Shown here: piece after piece, positions 17,071 through 25,822 of the stretch
Layout: every line of letters starts with the position of its first letter
Numbering within the stretch: position 1 is the stretch's first letter
From: CALMEC01 sp963706315
Lineage (GTDB): Bacteria > Actinomycetota > Thermoleophilia > Miltoncostaeales > Miltoncostaeaceae
Direction: 5' to 3'
DNA length: 64,000 nucleotides
Assembly (NCBI GenBank): GCA_963706315.1
Contig: CAVPMA010000005.1
Span: 1 to 64,000 of the forward strand
Notes under the pieces: model-generated
What the model saw: only the letters and a program-made list of their open reading frames with translations
Database searches by the model: none
Told to the model about the DNA's origin: nothing
Made by a program: the position numbers and the translations under genes

Positions 17071-17854
17071 CGGCGCGGCTCGCCTCGAGCGCGCATTTCG
17101 CGACGCCGGCGGGCCGCTGTTCATCCCGTACGTCATGGGCGGGTACCCGGACGTCGCGACCAGCGCGCGGTACGCGGCCGTGCTCGCCCGCCACGCCGAC
17201 ATCATCGAGCTCGGCGTGCCGTTCTCCGACCCGCTCGCGGACGGTCCCACGATCCAGGCCGCCGGGCAGCGCGCGCTCGAATCCGGGACGACGCCGGATG
17301 ATGTGCTCGGAATCGCCGCGTCGCTGCGCGACGGCCCGCCGGTGGTCGTGATGACATACCTCAACGCGGTGCTCGCACCCGGAGCGCGTGTGTTTCTCGA
17401 ACGGGCGGCTGCGGCGGGGGTCGCCGGGCTCATCATTCCCGACCTGCCCGTCGACGAGAGCGACGAGATCCGGGGGCAGGCCGAACGCGCCGGGGTGGCG
17501 CTGGTGCCGCTCGCCGCTCCGACGTCGAGCGACGAGCGGCTCGCGGCGATCGGCCGGCGGGCCCAGGGCTTCGTCTACTGCGTGGCGGTCACCGGGGTGA
17601 CGGGCGGCGAGATCGCCGTCGACGCGACGCTCACCGACTTCCTCGGGCGCGCTCGGCGGCAGATCTCGGCCCCGCTCGCGGTGGGCTTCGGCGTCCGGAC
17701 GGCGGAGCATGCGGTCGCGATCGGTTCGCTGGCCGACGGGGTGATCATCGCGAGCCAGCTGATCCGGCTCATCGAGTCGGCCGGCTCAACCGCTGCGGCG
17801 GAAGCGGCGCTCGACGCGCTCGCCGGCGACATCTGCCGAGCGCTGCGGGCCTGA
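17063..17854 (+). CDS. trpA: Tryptophan synthase alpha chain
   Basis: Cleaves indole-3-glycerol phosphate to indole and glyceraldehyde 3-phosphate. A TIM barrel of 263 residues with PYVMGGYPD, then IIELGVPFSDPLADGPTIQ, which carries both catalytic acids (Glu in ELG, Asp in LADGP), then GLIIPDLPVDE, VYCVAVTGVTGG and VGFGVRTAEH. ATG 17063 overlaps trpB by 8 nt. The 3' end overlaps a convergent hypothetical gene by 69 nt. Confidence 0.96.
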   Translation: MSDGAARLERAFRDAGGPLFIPYVMGGYPDVATSARYAAVLARHADIIELGVPFSDPLADGPTIQAAGQRALESGTTPDDVLGIAASLRDGPPVVVMTYLNAVLAPGARVFLERAAAAGVAGLIIPDLPVDESDEIRGQAERAGVALVPLAAPTSSDERLAAIGRRAQGFVYCVAVTGVTGGEIAVDATLTDFLGRARRQISAPLAVGFGVRTAEHAVAIGSLADGVIIASQLIRLIESAGSTAAAEAALDALAGDICRALRA

Positions 17855-18313
17855 GGTGACGCCCGCGGGCACGTCGACGTCGAACGTGCTCCAATCGGCG
17901 CTTTCGGCGTTCCAGAGAAAGAGCCGCTCCGCGTCCAGCGTGCCGGTCGCGAGGCGCACCAGCCGGTCGTAGGCCTCGGGCGGGAGGTCGGGCGTGAGCA
18001 GCACGCCGCCGGTCGCTCTGCGGCGCATCCCCCGCGGGCCGACCTCGATGTGGCCACTGGGCCCCTGACGCCACGCGCGGCCGATCCGGGCGACGAGGGC
18101 CTGCATGGCGCGCGCCGCCCCCTCGCGGGGGACGTCCAGCGAGATCAGGAGCTCATGGAGCGGGGTGGAGATGACCACTCGCCAGACGGGGCTCTCGACC
18201 GCGCGGCGGCGGGGTGCGGCCTTGAGGGTGGCATCGATCCCGACCGCTGCGAAGGCAAGCATGATCGCCCGGGTCTCGTCGGGCGTCGCGGGGTATTCGA
18301 GGATGACATCCAA
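17786..18313 (-). CDS. Hypothetical protein, 175 aa
   Basis: Opens MDVILEYPATPDETRAIMLAF with mixed alpha/beta character (VESPVWRVVISTPLHELLIS) and ends with an arginine-rich tail that overlaps the end of trpA. No signal peptide, membrane segment or known catalytic motif. The last 25 or so residues lie opposite trpA and may be poorly conserved. Unrecognised family; reality supported by its codon pattern and its position in the gap after trpA. Confidence 0.5.
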   Translation of the reverse strand: MDVILEYPATPDETRAIMLAFAAVGIDATLKAAPRRRAVESPVWRVVISTPLHELLISLDVPREGAARAMQALVARIGRAWRQGPSGHIEVGPRGMRRRATGGVLLTPDLPPEAYDRLVRLATGTLDAERLFLWNAESADWSTFDVDVPAGVTSGPQRSADVAGERVERRFRRSG

Positions 18314-18516
18314 CGCGGGTGTGTTCGACGCCGAGGGATCCGCCCCTGCGGCGGCAGAAGAAGCGGGTTACCAGCGGGCCGTCATGGCCGTAAACGCACA
18401 ATACCTCACGAATCGGCGTCTCCGGCAACCCCGTGCACTCCCGATCGCCGGGGAGGAAGGGCCGCGGCCGGCCCGAACACGCTCACGACTGCCGAGGGTC
18501 GAATGAGGAGCCGCAG

Positions 18517-18963
18517 ATGAATGCCCGCCGCCGAGTGCTTCGTCCCGCGATTGGAGCCGGCCTCGTCCTGGCGGTCATCGCCGGCTTCGGCCTGGGCGCG
18601 TCGCCGCCCGGAAGCGGGGGACGCGCGGCGAACGCCGCCGAGGCCCGCGCGATCACGACCGCGTACCGGTTGTCTCCGTTGGGTGACGTGAACCAGGTGC
18701 CGCGTGCGAACTACCGGATCGTCGGCATTCGCGTGTCGAGGCTCGCCCCGACCTGGGCGACCGCCCGCCAGGTTCCCACCGCGGCCGGCGAGGCGACCTT
18801 CCAACCCGCATATGGCGTGCTGGTGCGCCTCGCCCGGACGCGCGGAGCCCCGGGTCCGTGGGTCCTGGTCGACGTCGGCAGCTCCGATGTCGGCTGCAAG
18901 GTCGCGCCCCGGCGCGTGCTGAGCGACCTGCGCCTTGGCTGCCCGGACGGGACCGGCCTCTGA
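18517..18963 (+). CDS. Secreted hypothetical protein, 148 aa
   Basis: A GAGGAG ribosome site lies 6 nt before ATG 18517. The N-terminus is a classic signal peptide: basic MNARRRVLRP, then a hydrophobic stretch (IGAGLVLAVIAGFGLGA) with a likely cut before the small-residue region near residue 40. The mature part includes NYRIVGIRVSRLAP, FQPAYGVLVRLART and WVLVDVGSSDVGCKVAP with two cysteines that could pair. The family is not recognised. A strong terminator follows 17 nt after the stop. Confidence 0.6.
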   Translation: MNARRRVLRPAIGAGLVLAVIAGFGLGASPPGSGGRAANAAEARAITTAYRLSPLGDVNQVPRANYRIVGIRVSRLAPTWATARQVPTAAGEATFQPAYGVLVRLARTRGAPGPWVLVDVGSSDVGCKVAPRRVLSDLRLGCPDGTGL

Positions 18964-18979
18964 CCGACCCGCAGAACCG

Positions 18980-19007
18980 AAAAAGCCCCGCTCAGGCGGG
19001 GCTTTTT
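18980..19007. terminator. Intrinsic terminator, bidirectional
   Basis: A 7-bp GC stem (GCCCCGC / GCGGGGC) with a TCAG loop, flanked by five A on the left and a T run on the right. It can end transcription of the secreted-protein gene on the plus strand and, in the reverse direction, of tRNA-Asn on the minus strand. Confidence 0.88.
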
Positions 19008-19014
19008 CATGAGG

Positions 19015-19086
19015 CTCCTCGGGTAGGACTCGAACCTACAACCCTCCGGTTAACAGCCGGATGCTCTACCATTGAGCTACCGAGGA
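19015..19086 (-). tRNA. tRNA-Asn (anticodon GTT)
   Basis: The minus strand folds as a cloverleaf of 72 nt. The acceptor is TCCTCGG paired with CCGAGGA; the D-arm GCTCAATGGTAGAGC, the anticodon loop CTGTTAA inside a TCCGG/CCGGA stem (anticodon GTT) and the T-arm with TTCGAGT are all present. The discriminator is G. CCA is not encoded (the next bases are CCT), so CCA must be added by a nucleotidyltransferase. Confidence 0.96.
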
Positions 19087-19159
19087 TCGAACGTCAGCAG
19101 TGTATCGGACGTCTCCCCGGCGAACTCAACCGCGGCGCCGTCGTGGGCTCCTCCGGGCG

Positions 19160-20418
19160 CTACGGCCGGGTGGTGAAGTAGCTCGTCATCGGCGGCTGGA
19201 CGTATGCCTTCCTCTTCCCGATGTACGAGAAGACGAACCACCTGTATTGGACTCCACGCCTGAGCTTGCCCTTCGGCACCCGGTACCTGTTGCGGCGCGG
19301 GAAGGCACTGAGGATCTCGCGCCCGCCCCGGAAGGACCTTCACGTTGAAGATGGTGGTTCCCGCGTATATCCGGCGCCACGACAGGAGCGGCTGCAGGCC
19401 AATTCCGCCGCTCCCCGCCTTCGGGCTCATGTACTTCGCCAACCGGGTCGGCGGCGGCGGGACGAGCGGCGGGACGAGCGTGAACCCGAAGGTCCGATAG
19501 GCCCCGCGGTTGCCGAAGGGGTCGATCTGCCGAACCCTGAACGTGAGCTTGTACGTGACGTTGGACACGAGCGGCAGCGACAGCGTCGAGAGCTTGGTGT
19601 CGGTCGTCGTTCGGACGGACGCCGGGCGCGAAGATGGTCTTCCCGGAGGCGTCGGTGATGTCCCATTCGAACGTGCCGCCGAGTTCGGTGCCCTGCCACG
19701 CGAACGTGGGGGTGCGGTTGCGGGTGAGCACCGGGGGCGCGGTGACCAGCACGGGCACGCCGGGCGGCGTCTGGTCAACGTTGAAGACGTACGGCGCGCT
19801 GAATGGGCTGGGGTTGAGGACGCTATCGAGGAGGCTCACCCGGAAGCTCAGGATTCGGTCGCCCGGCGCCAAGGCGGGCGGCGGGATCGCGACCTGCGTA
19901 TTCGCGGTGTCGCCGGCGGCGATCTGTGTGATGCCGTCGAGAAGATGCCAGTGCGACGACGTCGCCGTGGGCTGCGTGGTCCACACGAACGTGAATGGCG
20001 CGCGGGCTCCGGTGATCGCCGGCGGCCCGGACGTCACGGTCGGCACGGCCGGTGGCGTTCGATCGACCGTGAAGGTCGCGATCGCTGCCGGTGCCCCACC
20101 GTTGTCGGCGGCGCTGAGCGTGTAGAGGCCATCGTCCCCGGGTACCTGGGCCGGCAGCGTGAGGGGCGACAGCCCGGAGCCATCGATCGAGAACCCGTTG
20201 GGTCCAGTGATCTCCCAATCGATCTGGCGTCGGCCCACGACGAGGTTGCTGGTCAGGGTGATCGCCGGGATCGTCGAAACCGTCGTGCCGGTGAGGGCGG
20301 GGTTCGGGGTGACTGCTGCGAACGCGGGCGTCGCGGCGACGACGAGCGCGACGAAGCTGACGAGTACGGCGACGCGTCGCCGACGAACTCTCGCCGGGGC
20401 GACGCTTCGCCCGTCCAA
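19160..20418 (-). pseudogene. Secreted Ig/FN3-like repeat protein, copy 3 (frameshifted)
   Basis: Third gene of a tandem array. The intact 5' part starts MDGRSVAPARVRRRRVAVLV with a signal peptide ending TPAFAAVTPNP, followed by Ig/FN3-like modules (GDDGLYTLSAADNGGAP, then FTVDRTPPAVPTV and FNVDQTPPGVPVL). The frame is lost near 19615 and again near 19300. Reading across these shifts recovers YKLTFRVRQIDPFGNRGAY, then a C-terminal module (ending SYFTTRP, stop at 19160-19162) related to that of copies 1 and 2. An extracellular adhesion or matrix role is plausible from the modules only. The frameshifts may be sequence errors, because sense is preserved between them. Confidence 0.6.
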
Positions 20419-20464
20419 CCAGTTCGCGAATGGCCGGTGTGACCGGCTGGGATCTCCGTGGCTG

Positions 20465-21560
20465 CGTGTCTATTTCTTGGCCTTCGGACTCGTGTCGAAC
20501 CATGTCGTCATGGGGACCTTGACGTAGCCCTTCTTCTTGCCGCGGTAGGCCCAGACGCGCCAGGCGTAGCGGTGACCCTGCTTGAGGCGCTTCGGCGGGA
20601 CGCGGTACGCCGGCTTCCTCGGGAACGCCGACACGACCTTCCGGCTCGGGGGGTTCAGGTCGACGATCTGGATGTTGTAGAGCATGGCGCCCTTCGTCGC
20701 TCGCCAGCGCAGGATCGGCCGGAGCGTGCCGAGCACCTTGCCCTTCTTCGGCGTCATGAACCTGTCGAAGATCCCCTTGGGAGGCTTCGGACGACCGGCG
20801 ATTACCACAGGCACCAATGGCGCCTTCGGGACGGCGCTGGTGCGTGCGAGCTCCGAGGGGTTGCCGACGGCGTCCTCGGCGTAGACGGCGTAGTAGTAGG
20901 TCACGCCGGGCGCGAGGGCGACGTCGGTGAACGAGGTCGCGTTCGCGGGGAGCGAGAATCGCGCGGCGGTGCCATCCCCGGGGGAGGTCGGCGGGATCGT
21001 GCTGCGCAGGACGGTGATCCGTGCGAGGTCGGCGTCCGGCGGTGGCTTCCAGCTGAGTGCGACCTGGCCGACCCCCGGGACGGCCGCCAGGCCGGCGACC
21101 GGCCCGGGCGGGGTGCCGTCGCTGGAGGTCGTGAACGTCCACGCGCTGCTGCCCGGGCCCGTCAGCAGGTTGCCGGCGCGGTCACGAACCGCCGGGAGCT
21201 CGATCTCGTAGGTCGTGCCGATGGCGAGGGTCGCGGTGGGGTCGAGGAGCGCGATCGGACCGGTGATCTCGCCGTAGGTGACGGCCGCGGCGATTGGCAG
21301 TCCGCAGGGGTTCACGCACATCCGGATCAGCGAGACCGGGTTCTGCACCGGCTCGCTGAAGTTGATCTGCACGTTCGCGAGCGTTCCGAACGCCGTGGTC
21401 AGGTTCACCCCGGGGAGCGGGAAGCTCGTTCCCAGGACAGTCGGGCCCTGGTTGTCGAAGGTGATCGGCGTGCTCGCGACCGGAGCGGGGGAGATGTTCC
21501 CGGCGGCGTCACGGGCCCAGAGGAACACCGTCGTCACCGTCCCGTTGGTCGCGGTGACAC
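20465..21560. repeat. Direct repeat, unit B (3' part of copy 2)
   Basis: This block matches 22467-23560 almost base for base. The shared start CGTGTCTATTTCTTGG is at 20465 and 22467, and CGGCGGCGTCACGGGCCCAG is at 21501 and 23500. The offset changes from 2002 to 1999, so there is about one codon of net length difference. It covers the end of the Ig-like region, the FN3 domain and the basic C-terminal module. Similarity continues less perfectly to about 22060. Confidence 0.85.
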
Positions 21561-22361
21561 GTGACCGATTGCGGCCGTCAACGCGCCGAACGCCGCCGCG
21601 GCCGGCGCCGGGGTATGCCACGGTCGTCAGCGCGTAGGTGATGCGTCGCCGGCGAGGTTGTCGTCGAGCCGACGGTGAGGGTGACGCTGACGGTCGCGGC
21701 GCGGGTGAAGCCCGCGACCTGGTTCGCTATGGGCGTGTGGACGATCGTCCCGCCTGTCGGGGCGGCGAGGTCGACGGTGAACGCGAGCGGGGCCGAGAAC
21801 GCGCCGTGTTGCCCACGCGCGTCGATCTGCCGGACCTGGAATGCGTATGCGTTGAGCGCCGAGGTCGCGAGCGCTGTGGGTGGCGCGACCGACGGCGCGG
21901 TCGGTCGTGCCGGCCTGCGCGAGCACGCCGTTCAGCAGGATCTGCCACTCGTAGGTCTCCGCCGGTCCTCGCCGGTCCACGAGAACGTCGGCGTCGCCGA
22001 GTCGGTGGGGTTCGTTCCGGTGATCGTCGGCGTGCTCGGCGCCGCGGGCGGCGTTCCGTCGATCGTGAAGGTCGCGATCTCTGCCAGTGCCCCACCGTTC
22101 TCGCCGGCGCTGAGCGTGTAGAGCCCGTCGTCCCCTGGCAGCCTGGGCCGGCAGCGTGAGGGGCGACGGCCCGGACCCGCTGGTTGAGAACCCGTTGGGT
22201 CCGGTGATCGTCCAATCGATCGCCGTCCCTGCGGCGAGGTCGCTGGTCAGGGTGATCGCCGGGATCGTGGAGACCGTCGTGCCGGTGAGGGTGGGGTTCG
22301 GGGTGACAGCTGCGAAGGCGGGTGTCGCGGTGAAGGCGAGCGCGGCGGCGCTGAGCAGCAT
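20470..22361 (-). pseudogene. Secreted Ig/FN3-like repeat protein, copy 2 (frameshifted)
   Basis: Second gene of the array. A signal peptide (LLSAAALAFTATPAFA) is followed by AVTPNPTLTGTTVSTIPAIT and GPNGFSTSGSGPSPLTLPAQ, shared with copy 3. From 22150 to about 21560 there are roughly six shifts, but the pieces TYEWQILLNGVLAQAG, FQVRQIDARGQHGAFSAPL and AGFTRAATVSVTLTVGS read cleanly. From about 21550 to the stop at 20470 the frame is open: FLWARDAAGNISPAPV, INFSEPVQNPVSLIRMC, an FN3-like domain (GVGQVALSWKPPPDADLAR) and a basic C-terminal module ending TTWFDTSPKAKK. The start is uncertain; ATG 22361 is used, but the upstream basic residues would suit the signal peptide. Confidence 0.6.
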
Positions 22362-22466
22362 GGCGAGTCGTCGCCGTGGAGATCTCGTCGGGCCGCGACC
22401 TGGCTTCGCGGACAGTGCTACCCGTCTGCGAATCGCCGAAGTGGCCGGCTGGGATCTGTGAGGCGG

Positions 22467-23560
22467 CGTGTCTATTTCTTGGCCTTCGGACTCGTGTCGA
22501 ACCATGTCGTCATGGGGACCTTGACGTAGCCCTTCTTCTTGCCGCGGTAGGCCCAGACGCGCCAGGCGTAGCGGTGACCCTGCTTGAGCCGCTTCGGTGG
22601 GACCCGGTACGCCGGCTTCTTCGGGAAGGCCGACACGACCTTCCTGTTCGTGTTCAGGTCGAGGATCTGGATGTTGTAGAGCATGGCGCCCTTCGTCGCT
22701 CGCCAGCGCAGGATCGGCCGGAGCGTGCCGAGCATCTTCCCCTTCTTCGGCGTCATGAACCTGTCGAAGATCCCCTTGGGAGGCTTCGGAGGACCGATTG
22801 CCGCGGGAGGAGGCGGCGGCCCCTTCGGAACAGCGCTGGTGCGTGCGAGCTCCGAGGGGTTGCCGACGGCGTCCTCGGCGTAGACGGCGTAGTAGTAGGT
22901 CACGCCGGGCGCGAGGGCGACGTCGGTGAACGAGGTCGCGTTCGCGGGGAGAGAGAATCGCGCGGCGGTGCCATCCCCGGGGGAGGTCGGCGGGATCGTG
23001 CTGCGCAGGACGGTGATCCTTGCGAGGTCGGCGTCCGGCGGTGGCTTCCAGCTGAGTGCGACCTGGCCGACCCCCGGTGCGGCCGCCAGGCCGGCGACCG
23101 ACCCGGGCGGGGTGCCGTCGCTGGAGGTCGTGAACGTCCATTGGCTGCTGCCCGGGCCCGTCAGCAGGTTGCCGGCGCGGTCACGAACCGCCGGGAGCTC
23201 GATCTCGTACTCCGTTCCGATGGCGAGGGTCGGTGTGGGATCGAGTAAGGCGATCGGCCCTGTGACCTCGCTGTAGGTCACGCTTGCGGGGATCGCGAGC
23301 CCGCACGGGTTGACGCACATCCGGATCAACGTGTTCGGGGACTGGACCGGCTCGCTGAAGTTGATCTGCACGTTCGCGAGCGTGCCGAACGCCGTTGTGA
23401 GGTTCACCCCGGGGAGCGGGAAGCTCGTCGCAGGCACCGTCGGGCCCTGGTTGTCGAAGGTGATCGGCGTGCTCGCGACCGGAGCGGGGGAGATGTTCCC
23501 GGCGGCGTCACGGGCCCAGAGGTACACCGTCGTCACCGTCCCGTTGGTTGCGGTGATACC
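22467..23560. repeat. Direct repeat, unit A (3' part of copy 1)
   Basis: Partner of the block at 20465-21560; see the shared 16- and 20-base landmarks there. The high nucleotide identity, including third codon positions, points to recent duplication or ongoing gene conversion. Such a repeat is also a typical place for assembly trouble, relevant to the frameshifts immediately upstream in both copies. Confidence 0.85.
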
Positions 23561-24653
23561 GACCGATTGGGTCGTCAACGCGCCGAACGCCGCCGCGGCC
23601 GGCGCCGGGGTTGCCACGGTCGTCAGCGCGTAGGTGATGGCGCCGGCGAGGTTGTCCGTCGAGCCGACGGTGAGGGTGACGTTGGCGGTCGCGGCGCGGG
23701 TGAAGCCCGCGACCTGGTTCGCTATGGGCGTGTGGACGATCGTCCCGCCTGTCGGGGCGGAGAGGTCGACGGTGAACGCCAGCGGGGCCGAGAACGCGCC
23801 GATGTTCCCCACCGCATCGATCTGCCGGACCTGGATGCTGTATGCGTTGAGCGCCGAGGTCGCGAGCGCTGTGGGTGGCGCGACCGACGGCGCGACGGTC
23901 GTGCCGGCCTGCGCGAGCACGCCGTTCAGCAGGATCTGCCACTCGTAGGTTCCGCCAGCCTCGCCGGTCCACGAGAACGTCGGCGTGGCCGAGGCGGTCG
24001 GGTTCGTTCCGGAGATCACCGGCGTGCTCGGCGCCGGGGGCGGGGTACCGTCGATGGTGAACGAGATCTGGTTGCTCGGCGCGCTCTGGTTCCCGACCCC
24101 GTCGATCGCGATGACGCTGAACGTGTGCGTGCCGTCACCGAGGTTCGAAAGCTGGACGCTCGCGCTTCCGCCGTGTGCGGGACCGCTGTGCCGTCCAGCG
24201 TGTACTGGTACGTCAGGCCCGCTTCCGGACGTCGCTCCAGCTCACGATGGGGTTGCGGTTGTTGGTCGGCGACGGCACCGCTGAAACGGTGGGTGCGGGC
24301 GGTGGCGGCGATGATCTGGAAGGTGCGGCTCGCGGTTCCGAGTGATGATGCCGAGGCAGGCACTCCTCGGCCGACAGCGTGTACGTGCCGGCGGCCGCCC
24401 CCGAGCGGCCCGGTGTCTGAGCGTCGTCACCGTCGGGAGGCCCGTGCACGTGGTTCCGCCCGCCGTGAGCGTCCAGTTCAACGCGTCGCCCACCAAGGTC
24501 GCGTCGATCGTGGAAGCTCTGGCGGCGTCGGGAGGTCTGCCCGTCGGTTCCGCTGATCGATACGCCGAGCGCCGACGAGGCGCCGATCAGCGAGCCGAGC
24601 AGGGCGAGGATGACGATAAGGGTGCGCCGTGGGCGGCGGCCGGAGGGGTTCAT
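22472..24653 (-). pseudogene. Secreted Ig/FN3-like repeat protein, copy 1 (frameshifted 5' end)
   Basis: First gene of the array. It begins MNPSGRRPRRTLIVILALLG with a signal peptide, then suffers about six frameshifts between 24540 and 24170, where fragments such as VGDALNWTLTAGGTTCTGLP, AAAGTYTLSAEECL and SPTNNRNPIVSWSDV still read sensibly in turn. From about 24150 to 22472 one frame is open for over 550 codons: TYEWQILLNGVLAQAG, IQVRQIDAVGNIGAFSAPL, AITYALTTVATPAPAAAAF, VYLWARDAAGNISP, INFSEPVQSPNTLIRMC (a pattern seen in bacterial Ig-like domains), an FN3 domain and the KK-rich C-terminal module. Likely cell-surface or matrix protein. It is nearly identical to copy 2 over the 3' 1.1 kb. 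Confidence 0.62.
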
Positions 24654-24744
24654 GGGATCCTGCGCCTACGGTTGGGGGAGTGCGGGGCGGCCGCTCTCGC
24701 GACCCGTTGTTCCTGCTCGGAGTGCGGAACCATCGCGGCGTGCG

Positions 24745-25518
24745 TCAGCGTGGCTGACGGGCGGTGCTGCGCGCGGTCTCGAGCGGGACGACGCTGTCGT
24801 CATCCTCCACCGGCACGCGCGGGCGCCTGGCCTGCGAATGAATGGGAGTCGGGGCGAGGGGAAGCGGCTCCGCCGGGTACGCCTGCGTGATCGGGAACTC
24901 GTCGGGTTCCGGCGCGTTCGCCGCGCGTGCGGCGGCCGCCCGATTCATCGCGAGCCGCGTCCCCGCGATGCTCGCCAGCGCGACGCCCGCGACCGTCCCG
25001 ACGAAGATCAGCAGCATCCTGTTGCTGAGTCCGCCCGAGGGCTCCGCGGCCGGCGTGGTGCCTGACACCGGAGGGCCCAACGTGCCGATTGCCGGCAACT
25101 CGGTCTGCTTCGGCGGGACGATCGGCCTGTAGGTCTTCACCGGCTGTTTCACGGGCTTCGCCGGCGCCGGGGGCGTGGTGGACGTCCTGGGCGTCGACGA
25201 TCGAGGCGTCGCGCTCCGGAGCGTGGGACGTGATGCCCGCGGAGTGGCCTTCGGCGTCGTCGTCTTGGCGGACGGCGTCGCCGCGGGAGGCGCATCGGGG
25301 GTGACCGGCGGAGCGTCCGGCGCCGGCGCGGCCGCGAAGGCCACGCCTGGGATCAGGGCGATCGCCAGTGCGCACAGCAAGACGAGCCAAGAGCGTCCGC
25401 GCGCACCGAGACGTCCACGACCTTCCGGGATCGTTTTGGCGTCTGAGGCTTCCGACGGGAGTTCACCGAATGTTGGGTCCGTCCATCGGTTGCTCAGCCT
25501 GGGCGAGGGCGAGCGCAT
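24745..25518 (-). CDS. Membrane-anchored protein with Pro/Thr/Ala-rich linker
   Basis: About 257 residues from ATG 25518. It has a signal-like helix (SWLVLLCALAIALIPGVAFA), a roughly 80-residue extracellular stretch rich in proline, threonine, serine and lysine (for example TPSAKTTTPKATPRASRPT), a second membrane helix (MLLIFVGTVAGVALASIAG) and a short cytoplasmic tail with PEPDEFPITQAYPAEPLPLA. The layout resembles wall-spanning or surface-anchored proteins. It lies just downstream of the EPS-type GH114 promoter region on the opposite strand and upstream of the FN3-like array on the same strand. No enzymatic motif. Confidence 0.6.
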   Translation of the reverse strand: MRSPSPRLSNRWTDPTFGELPSEASDAKTIPEGRGRLGARGRSWLVLLCALAIALIPGVAFAAAPAPDAPPVTPDAPPAATPSAKTTTPKATPRASRPTLRSATPRSSTPRTSTTPPAPAKPVKQPVKTYRPIVPPKQTELPAIGTLGPPVSGTTPAAEPSGGLSNRMLLIFVGTVAGVALASIAGTRLAMNRAAAARAANAPEPDEFPITQAYPAEPLPLAPTPIHSQARRPRVPVEDDDSVVPLETARSTARQPR

Positions 25519-25822
25519 CGGCTCGATCCTAGCCCATGGCCCTATGGGCGACCCCCCCCAAATGGGGGGGTGACCAACCTGTACGTTCGTACTGGTTTTC
25601 AGATCGCGAGAGCATGAAACACTGGCTTGCGGGAACTCAAGAAGCCGTACAACGAGCCTCCAGGAAGGGGTACGTGGCCCGAACGGGTTGAGGTTGGCTC
25701 CGAAAGTGCCGGTGCTAGGGTGGCCGCCCGTCATGCTGCGTCACCGCCACCAGCGGCGCCCCGGGCAACCCGCTGCCTGCAGGGCCTTTGTACCGCATGA
25801 ACATTCCGTCGAGGGGAGCTTC
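25519..25822. promoter_or_regulatory. Divergent intergenic region with two adjacent hairpins
   Basis: This region separates the minus-strand membrane protein from the plus-strand GH114 gene. It holds two consecutive inverted repeats: GCCCAT/ATGGGC at 25532-25549, and an ACCCCCCC/GGGGGGGT palindrome with a short AT loop at 25552-25571. The rest, up to the GAGGGGA ribosome site at 25811-25817, shows no ORF I trust. The G/C-tract palindrome resembles elements upstream of both response-regulator genes. I looked for c-di-AMP and c-di-GMP riboswitch cores and did not find them. Confidence 0.5.

Noticed and set aside
19160..24653. Insertion sequence or composite transposon as the origin of the long direct repeat
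   Set aside because: No transposase, no terminal inverted repeats and no target-site duplication; the repeat is simply the duplicated gene.
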